Shown one piece after another: positions 58,373 to 64,000 of a stretch of DNA of 64,000 bases. Under the pieces are notes generated by a model. It worked only from the letters and a program-made list of their open reading frames with translations. It had not been told where the DNA came from and ran no database searches. The position numbers and the translations under genes are program-made. Source of the DNA: Acidimicrobiia bacterium (GTDB taxonomy: Bacteria > Actinomycetota > Acidimicrobiia > ATN3 > PSLF01); the NCBI GenBank assembly GCA_040289475.1, contig PSLF01000003.1, positions 27,418-91,417 of the forward strand, written 5' to 3'. Within the stretch, counting starts at the first letter, position 1, and each line of letters begins with the position of its first letter.

Positions 58373-59638
58373 TCAGTCGATGTAATCCGGGCGTGCAAAA
58401 ACCAGGCATGCGTTGTGTCCGCCAAATCCAAACGAGTTCGACATAACTACATTCACTTCTGCGTTGCGTGGCTTGTGGGGCACGTAGTCGAGGTCGCACT
58501 CTGGATCTGGATCGTCGAGATTAATCGTGGGCGGCAACATCTGAGACTGCAACGCCATCACCGACACAACTGACTCCAAGGCTCCTGCTGCGCCGAGAAG
58601 ATGGCCTGTCATCGACTTGGTAGAACTTACTGGGATTTCGAAAGCGGCACTGCCCAACGCATTCTTGATAGCCATCGTCTCCGTCCTGTCGTTGTAAGGG
58701 GTCGAAGTCCCGTGGGCGTTTATGTAGTCAAGGTCAGATGCTCCAATACCTGCGTCCTCCAGGGCCGCCAGCATACAGCGCCGCGCGCCATCGCCCTCAG
58801 GATCCGGAGCAGTGACGTGGTAGGCATCGCTCGAAAGGCCATATCCCAGCACTTCGGCGTAGATGCGAGCTCCCCGAGCCAAAGCCGCTTCTCTTTCTTC
58901 TAAAACCAGGCAAGCTGCTCCCTCTGCTATTACAAATCCATCCCGGTTGCGATCGAAGGGCCGGCACGCCTTCTGAGGCTCGTCGTTCCTAGTGGACAAA
59001 GCCTTCATAGAGCAGAACCCACCGACCCCCAGACGACAGATTGCTGCCTCCACGCCGCCTGCTAGCACCACATCTGCGGCTCCTCGCCTTATCAACTCGG
59101 CTCCATCACCTACTGCATTGGCGGAGGCAGCGCATGCCGTTAGCACACAGCTGGATGGTCCCTTTAGCTCCAGGCGAATTGAAATTTGGCCGGCAATGAG
59201 GTTGGGGACGAACATTGGAATCAGATACGGGCTGAGTCTTGTAGGCCCCCTAGTGAACATCAGCTCGAACTGTTTTTCAAGTGTGGATATCCCGCCAATC
59301 CCAGACGAGAAAATCACGCCGGCACGATTGGGGTCGTAGCTCCCCTTGTCGAGTTTGGCATCGGCGTATGCATCGGTGGCTGCTGCGATCCCCATCTGGC
59401 CCGCGCGATCCAGATGCTTTGCGTCTCGGGGCTCGAAGTATTTCGATGGATCGAAGTCCCGGGCCTCGCCGGCTATCCGCGATGCAAGATCCGAGGCATC
59501 AAAGAGCGTGATCTCGCCGATCCCACTCTTGGATTGCATCATAGCTTCCCAGGTGGTCTCCACACTCGCCCCGAGGGGCGTGATTGCTCCCATTCCGGTT
59601 ACTACTACCCGTCGCCTATCGCCTTTTACGTGACCCAT
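58373..59638 (-). CDS. fabF: 3-oxoacyl-[ACP] synthase II
   Basis: FabF elongates acyl-ACP by condensation with malonyl-ACP. The 421-residue thiolase-fold enzyme has the full Cys-His-His triad: Cys169 in VLTACAASANAV, His310 in YINAHGTSTPYND and His347 in SSTKSMTGHLLGAAG, plus the C-terminal NSFGFGGHNACLVF. The ATG at 59638 has AGAGGG 7 bases upstream. It is the last gene of the fabD-fabH-fabG-acpP-fabF operon, 72 bases after acpP. Confidence 0.96.
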   Translation of the reverse strand: MGHVKGDRRRVVVTGMGAITPLGASVETTWEAMMQSKSGIGEITLFDASDLASRIAGEARDFDPSKYFEPRDAKHLDRAGQMGIAAATDAYADAKLDKGSYDPNRAGVIFSSGIGGISTLEKQFELMFTRGPTRLSPYLIPMFVPNLIAGQISIRLELKGPSSCVLTACAASANAVGDGAELIRRGAADVVLAGGVEAAICRLGVGGFCSMKALSTRNDEPQKACRPFDRNRDGFVIAEGAACLVLEEREAALARGARIYAEVLGYGLSSDAYHVTAPDPEGDGARRCMLAALEDAGIGASDLDYINAHGTSTPYNDRTETMAIKNALGSAAFEIPVSSTKSMTGHLLGAAGALESVVSVMALQSQMLPPTINLDDPDPECDLDYVPHKPRNAEVNVVMSNSFGFGGHNACLVFARPDYID

Positions 59639-59710
59639 TTCTCAACCCTCTGATTTCTATTTCATTTAGGTTGCTTCGAGATCCCGACCGCACAACGTAA
59701 GCCCCTTTTT

Positions 59711-59956
59711 TCAGAGAGACAGCTTAGAAGCAACCAAGTCGATCGCTTCACCCACGGTGGTAAGTTTCTCGGCCTCTTCGTCGGGGATCGTGATGCCGAA
59801 CTCATCCTCGACAGCCATGAGCATCTCTACAACCCCCAAAGAATCGACCTTCAAATCGTCTCCGAACGTCGCATCTTTTTTGATCTGTTCCTTGGGGATC
59901 TCTAAGTGCGAAGCCATCAGGTCAATCAGCTTGGCTTCCAGCTCTGCTCTGTCCAT
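59711..59956 (-). CDS. acpP: Acyl carrier protein
   Basis: This 81-residue acidic helical protein carries the phosphopantetheine serine in DLKVDSLGVVEMLMAVED. ATG 59956 has AAGGAG 5 bases upstream; a longer frame to 59998 has no such site. It shuttles acyl chains between FabD, FabH, FabG and FabF, all encoded around it. Confidence 0.96.
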   Translation of the reverse strand: MDRAELEAKLIDLMASHLEIPKEQIKKDATFGDDLKVDSLGVVEMLMAVEDEFGITIPDEEAEKLTTVGEAIDLVASKLSL

Positions 59957-60039
59957 ATTCTCTCCTTTCTCGTTATTTTGGATCAGTTCCTCGTTCACTG
60001 TCTTCGGCGCCTAAAACTCGCTGCGCGCCACTCGACAGC

Positions 60040-60807
60040 TCAGAGCCCGCCATCGACCGTGATGACGGCACCGTTTATGTAGGACGCCTGGGGAGTGCAG
60101 AGAAAGCCCACTATTGGCGCTATATCGGAAGGGGCGCCTAAGCGCCCTACTCCAATTCGCCGTCGCACCTCCTCGATCAAATCCTCTGGCAGGTCCGAGG
60201 TCATTTCAGTTTCAACAAAGCCAGGCGCCACGACATTTGCAGTGATCCCCCTGGATCCGACTTCCCGGGCTATCGACTTTGCAAGTCCTATCATCCCGGC
60301 CTTCGAAGCCGCATAGTTGGCCTGTCCGGCGTTGCCCTGTAGTCCGGCCACAGAGGACACAAAAACGAATCGTCCCCACTTGTTGCGAACCATGGTCTTG
60401 AGACAGGCTCGGGTGACATAAAAGGCTCCAAAGAGATTGACCCTCATAACCTCTTCCCAGGCTTCGTCGGAGATTCTCATAGCGAGGCCGTCTCTTCGTA
60501 TGCCCGCGTTACACACCACGATCGAGGGGTCGCCGAGAAGCGAACCTACCTCTTCGACGAGGGCTGAAGCGGCAGCCGACTCCGAAACATCGGCCTGAAC
60601 TACCGCGGCTTTGCTGCCCTGTGCCTGCACTAGGGAAGCCGTCTCGGAAGCGCCACTCGCATCTTTCGAAAAATTGATAGCCACTGAGGCGCCGAGCTTG
60701 GCGAGCTCTGCGGCGATCGCCTGACCTATCCCCCGGCTGGCGCCCGTTACGAGTGCTACTTTGCTCTCGAGGGGTCGCTGCATGAAGTGCGTACTCATTG
60801 CGTACAC
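60040..60807 (-). CDS. fabG: 3-oxoacyl-[ACP] reductase
   Basis: FabG reduces 3-oxoacyl-ACP with NADPH. The 255-residue short-chain dehydrogenase has VTGASRGIGQAIA (20-32), VCNAGIRRDGL (98-108), catalytic Ser in FVSSVAGLQGN and Tyr165-x3-Lys169 in NYAASKAGM, ending in SYINGAVITVDGGL. GTG 60807 has AAAGG about 6 bases upstream; ATG 60798 is an alternative. It lies between fabH and acpP. Confidence 0.95.
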   Translation of the reverse strand: MYAMSTHFMQRPLESKVALVTGASRGIGQAIAAELAKLGASVAINFSKDASGASETASLVQAQGSKAAVVQADVSESAAASALVEEVGSLLGDPSIVVCNAGIRRDGLAMRISDEAWEEVMRVNLFGAFYVTRACLKTMVRNKWGRFVFVSSVAGLQGNAGQANYAASKAGMIGLAKSIAREVGSRGITANVVAPGFVETEMTSDLPEDLIEEVRRRIGVGRLGAPSDIAPIVGFLCTPQASYINGAVITVDGGL

Positions 60808-60825
60808 CGTGCCCTTTGCTTCTCA

Positions 60826-61818
60826 CTACCACCTGACGAGCGCCGAGCCCACCGACAATCCTGCGCCGAAAGCAACTAGCAATACCAGATCTCCTTTGTC
60901 GAGCCTCCCCTCCGAAACCGCTTCTGCCAAGGCTATTGGAATGGTCGCCGAGGAAGTGTTGCCGTACCGCTCAATGTTGCATACAACTTTGTCGTGAGAG
61001 AGTTCCAAGCGCTTGGCCAGTGCATCTATGATGCGCTTATTGGCCTGGTGAGGAACTACGAGCTGAATCTCGTCTAGTGATGTCTTGGTCTCGTCCAAAA
61101 GAGCTCTTACAGTTTGTTCCATACCTACGACCGCGCGCCGAAACACCTCCGCACCCTCCATCTTCAAGTAGTGGAGACGTGAATCGACAGTGTCATGCGA
61201 TGCGGGACGCTCGGCCATTCCTCCAGGGACGGTTAGAAGCTCAATCGCGGAGGCATCTGAACTAAACTTGGAAGCCAAACACCCCTCTTCCCTAGATGAC
61301 GGTTCTAAAACGATGGCGCCCCCTCCATCGCCAAACAAAACACAAGTCGAACGATCAGTGTAATCGGTGAATCGAGTGAGGCCTTCCGCCGCAACTACAA
61401 GAGCCCTCTCAGCTGCTCCCGTCGAAATCATGCTCGTTGCGATCTGGAGCCCATAGATGAACCCCACACAACCTCCGTTTACGTCAAAAGCGGCAGCCGT
61501 GTCGTTTCCCAAAAGGTGCTGGACAGAGTTGGCTGTTGCTGGGATCGACCTGTCTCCCGTGCACGTAGTGACCACAATCGTGTCGACTTCTCCCACATCA
61601 AGTCCCGCCTTCTCGAGTGCCTCCTTGGCTGCCTGCGCTCCAAGCTGAGAAGGCTTTTCTCCCTCAGAGAGGACATGTCGCTCTATGACACCAGTTCGTG
61701 AGCGAATCCACTCGTCGGAGGTTTCTACGATTTGTTCTAAGTCGCTGTTGGTGAGCACTCGCGGCGGGACCGCCATACCCCAGCCAGTAATGGCAGCGAA
61801 GCAATTGTTCGGGGTCAT
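60826..61818 (-). CDS. fabH: 3-oxoacyl-[ACP] synthase III
   Basis: FabH starts fatty acid synthesis by condensing a short acyl-CoA with malonyl-ACP. The 330 residues include catalytic Cys117 in DVNGGCVGFIYGL, His257 in VPHQANKRIID and Asn287 in IERYGNTSSATIPIAL. ATG 61818 has AAGGAG about 9 bases upstream. The primer preference (acetyl versus branched) cannot be read. It follows fabD by about 100 bases. Confidence 0.95.
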   Translation of the reverse strand: MTPNNCFAAITGWGMAVPPRVLTNSDLEQIVETSDEWIRSRTGVIERHVLSEGEKPSQLGAQAAKEALEKAGLDVGEVDTIVVTTCTGDRSIPATANSVQHLLGNDTAAAFDVNGGCVGFIYGLQIATSMISTGAAERALVVAAEGLTRFTDYTDRSTCVLFGDGGGAIVLEPSSREEGCLASKFSSDASAIELLTVPGGMAERPASHDTVDSRLHYLKMEGAEVFRRAVVGMEQTVRALLDETKTSLDEIQLVVPHQANKRIIDALAKRLELSHDKVVCNIERYGNTSSATIPIALAEAVSEGRLDKGDLVLLVAFGAGLSVGSALVRW

Positions 61819-61919
61819 AGCGATTCGCTCCTTGTCAACAACAGTGCGCGCTCGAAATAGTGACGGTGGCCGCCGTCGGTATATATGCGCCGGATTCGGA
61901 TGTCACTCGATTAGACGCC

Positions 61920-62975
61920 TCACCCATCTACGGTCTCCACCGTGGGATTGGACGCGGAAGCGAACGTTTCGATCCTCACGATTCTCGCAGCGTTACCTGT
62001 TCGCTCTTTGTTATTCGCTAGAAGACAGCGCCTGGCAAGGCCGGCCATTGTATCCGAAGGCCCAAAACACACAAAGGCCGAGACCCCTGCGGTTTCCAGG
62101 TTCTGAAGAGTCTGCTTCCACCTGACGGGTTCTACCAGCTGGCGAGCAAGCAGCTTGGGAACCTCTTCTGGAGAAGGATATGGCTGAGCAGTCACGTTCG
62201 ACCATACTGTCACAGGTGAGGACTTGAAATCGACCTTACTAACAGCATCGGATAGCAACTTCAAGGCCGGCTCCATGAGCGGTGTGTGGCACGCTCCTGC
62301 CACATCCAGCATCACTGCCCTGCGCGCACCAAAATGTCTAGGATTGGCTAGAGCCTGCTCCACTTCGGCTATATCTCCCGATATCACCACTTGCCCAGGA
62401 CAGTTGAGATTGGCCACCCAAACTGCGCCGCCTCGAGATCGCCGCTCAGCACAGACTTCTTCGACTCTCTTTTCCTCTGCCCCGAGTAACGCAACCATGG
62501 CCCCTTTCGTCATTGCGCACGCCATTTTCATAGCCTCGCCTCTGGTAGCGACGAGTTCGAGACCTTCCGCAAAAGTGACCATCTTCGAGGCGACTAAGGC
62601 CGTGTACTCGCCGAGGCTATGGCCGGCAGCGCTACCGAACGAAAAGCCATCTGCAGTCTCGCTTATCTCGGCCACAGGAGGATCGGAATGAATGGATAAG
62701 AAGTTGGCATCTCCATCTAGACAGCCAGATGCAGTTAGCAGGGCAAGGGAAGTAACAAAGATAGCTGGTTGCACGAACGCGGTGTCGCTAAAGCTTCGGC
62801 TGTCGGCTTCTCTAAGCGCTCCCAAAAGGTCATAGCCCAGAACGCGTGATGCCTCCTGAAACAGATCCATTGCAGGCGGGCACTTCTCGACCGCCTCGAC
62901 CATCCCCTGGAACTGGCTTCCCTGCCCCGGAAACAACAGAGCCGTCGTAGACGCCCGCTGGCTACCAGTACTCAT
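61920..62975 (-). CDS. fabD: Malonyl-CoA:ACP transacylase
   Basis: FabD loads malonyl groups onto ACP. The ~351-residue protein has LLFPGQGSQFQGM (13-25), the nucleophile Ser120 in AGHSLGEYTALVA, Arg147-region VATRGEAMKMAC and the catalytic His230 in VAGACHTPLM. A ~28-residue insertion (about 84-112, CLDGDANFLSIHSDPP onward) precedes the nucleophile elbow, which normally sits near residue 90. ATG 62975 has AGGGAG 5 bases upstream; a longer frame to 63029 lacks one. It is the first gene of the fab operon. Confidence 0.94.
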   Translation of the reverse strand: MSTGSQRASTTALLFPGQGSQFQGMVEAVEKCPPAMDLFQEASRVLGYDLLGALREADSRSFSDTAFVQPAIFVTSLALLTASGCLDGDANFLSIHSDPPVAEISETADGFSFGSAAGHSLGEYTALVASKMVTFAEGLELVATRGEAMKMACAMTKGAMVALLGAEEKRVEEVCAERRSRGGAVWVANLNCPGQVVISGDIAEVEQALANPRHFGARRAVMLDVAGACHTPLMEPALKLLSDAVSKVDFKSSPVTVWSNVTAQPYPSPEEVPKLLARQLVEPVRWKQTLQNLETAGVSAFVCFGPSDTMAGLARRCLLANNKERTGNAARIVRIETFASASNPTVETVDG

Positions 62976-63192
62976 TCGCACTCCCTGGACCCTGAAGCGG
63001 TAGACAACACCCCTACGGCAACTGCGCACTGGTACCGCGCGTCACCCCGCTAAATTTACACCACCTAGGGAGACGTATCTTCCCCGATGAAGCGAGGCTT
63101 TGTCACATCTAATCGCCTCTTTCTTATTTGCTCTATGCCTAGCTGAGCTCGTTGGAGAGGATCGCCATTTGAATGAAACAAATGCCGGACCG

Positions 63193-64000
63193 CTAGTTGA
63201 CAACGTGTCGGAGTGTCTCACCCAGAATCGCCGCCGCTATATTCGAGGCTGTAACTTGCATGATGCGGCGTCTGGACTCGTCCGTAACCCCTGCTACGTG
63301 AGGCGTAACGATTACGTTCTCCAGAGAAAATAGCGGATGATCCGGCGGCGGCGGCTCTTCGGCAAAGACGTCGATGGCAGCGCCCTTGATGACCTTATTT
63401 TTTAGAGCCTCCACCAAAGCCTCCTCGTCGACAACCTCTCCCCTAGCCACGTTGATAAGGTAACCACGCTTTCCAAGCTTCGACAGGGCAGAGGCATCTA
63501 TGAGGTGGTGTGTGTCTGGCGTGAGAGGCACGTGGAGAGAGACTACATCGGATCTAGACAGGAGTTGATCAAGGTCGCAACGGGACACTCCCAGTTCTTC
63601 TTCTATTTCCTGAGACGCAGGGACCACGTCGTAGTAGATAATTTGGCAACCGAAGCTTTTGAGTCGGCGAGCCACCTCTTTGCCTATACGCCCGAACCCG
63701 ACTATCCCCCACGTTTTGCCGGCTAGCTCTAAACAACCCACCGACCCCACAGCCATCTGCGGCCACTCGCCCGCCCTCGTGTGAGCGTCGGCCCAAAACA
63801 AGCTTTTCAGAAGAGCGAGGCCGACCATTACCGTGTGCTCTGCGACAGATACGTCGTTAGCGCCACCAGTGTTCGCTACGGGAATACCCTTCCTTCTAGC
63901 GGCCTCAATATCTATCTGTTGATATCCCGCAGATGGCTGCTGAATGAGCTTGCACTTTTCCAGCCTACCCACGACCTCGGCATCAATGGGAATCTCGAAA
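63193..64000 (-). CDS. D-isomer 2-hydroxyacid dehydrogenase (5' end cut by window edge)
   Basis: The minus-strand frame runs past the right edge, so about 270 C-terminal residues are visible and the N-terminal ~45 are missing. The NAD domain shows GIVGFGRIGKEVARRLKSFG, the catalytic Arg in LINVARGEVVDEEAL, the Glu in DVFAEEPPPPDHP and the His in VTPHVAGVTDESR. ANTGGANDVSVAEHT is the typical hinge. It belongs to the phosphoglycerate/glyoxylate/hydroxypyruvate reductase group; the substrate is not certain. No ACT domain follows, so it is not a long-form SerA. It lies upstream of the fab operon on the same strand. Confidence 0.92.
   Translation of the reverse strand, partial: FEIPIDAEVVGRLEKCKLIQQPSAGYQQIDIEAARRKGIPVANTGGANDVSVAEHTVMVGLALLKSLFWADAHTRAGEWPQMAVGSVGCLELAGKTWGIVGFGRIGKEVARRLKSFGCQIIYYDVVPASQEIEEELGVSRCDLDQLLSRSDVVSLHVPLTPDTHHLIDASALSKLGKRGYLINVARGEVVDEEALVEALKNKVIKGAAIDVFAEEPPPPDHPLFSLENVIVTPHVAGVTDESRRRIMQVTASNIAAAILGETLRHVVN

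Noticed and set aside
1..64000. tRNA or rRNA genes, CRISPR arrays, transposases, integrases, prophage genes
   Set aside because: None was found by reading both strands; intergenic regions are short and the genes are core functions.

Overview
The window looks like chromosomal backbone from an actinobacterium. It has DivIVA and SepF but no FtsA, a DUF3040 protein, an LCP-family cell-wall ligase, an Fe-S adenylyl-sulfate reductase with a single-chain ATP sulfurylase, GTG/TTG starts behind strong Shine-Dalgarno sites, and a complete division and cell wall (dcw) cluster. Base composition is moderate (roughly 50-55% GC by eye), which fits a deep-branching actinobacterial lineage such as Acidimicrobiia better than Streptomyces or Mycobacterium; the class assignment is a guess. 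I saw no tRNA, rRNA, CRISPR array, insertion sequence or prophage.

Layout. 1-6.9 kb: carbohydrate genes (a glycogen-debranching-type glucosidase cut by the left edge, a GT4 glycosyltransferase, a GH36 alpha-galactosidase) around an MCP-like receptor. 6.9-11.7 kb: dxs, then the sulfate assimilation pair cysH-sat divergent from an Rrf2 regulator. 11.8-15.7 kb: rluD-lspA-dksA-like group and a DUF167 gene. 15.7-19 kb: ileS. 19-38.9 kb: the dcw cluster, read right to left as mraZ-rsmH-ftsL-ftsI-murE-mraY-murD-ftsW-murG-murC-murB-ftsQ-ftsZ-pgeF-yggS-sepF-yggT-divIVA. murF, ddl and ftsA are not in it. 38.9-46.4 kb: plus-strand oxidoreductase, nagA, LCP and membrane glycosyltransferase genes with two receiver-type regulators. 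46.4-47.9 kb: a minus-strand HNH/small-membrane-protein/DUF3040 unit. 48.3-51.5 kb: two more receiver-type regulators. 51.6-58.2 kb: macro-domain protein, proton-pumping pyrophosphatase, histidine phosphatase, CBS protein and a duplicated PhoU-RCK_C protein. 58.4-63 kb: type II fatty acid synthesis (fabD-fabH-fabG-acpP-fabF). The right edge cuts a D-2-hydroxyacid dehydrogenase.

How it fits together. Most of the window makes the envelope and divides the cell: precursor synthesis (MurB, C, D, E, MraY, MurG), polymerisation and septation (FtsW, FtsI, FtsQ, FtsL, FtsZ, SepF, DivIVA), amino-sugar recycling (NagA), wall polymer attachment (LCP), lipoprotein processing (LspA), isoprenoid supply (Dxs) and fatty acids (Fab).

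The most interesting signals are: (i) four paralogous receiver proteins whose GGDEF-like output domains have lost the GGDEF motif to different degrees, one also with a broken receiver; (ii) an IleRS with a swapped GXHH class I signature; (iii) a promoter-linked array of AAAGTG boxes before mraZ and a 29-bp inverted repeat between mraZ and rsmH; (iv) a 31-bp imperfect palindrome upstream of ftsZ; (v) a DksA-type zinc-finger protein with a histone-H1-like tail; (vi) a tandemly duplicated PhoU-RCK_C protein.
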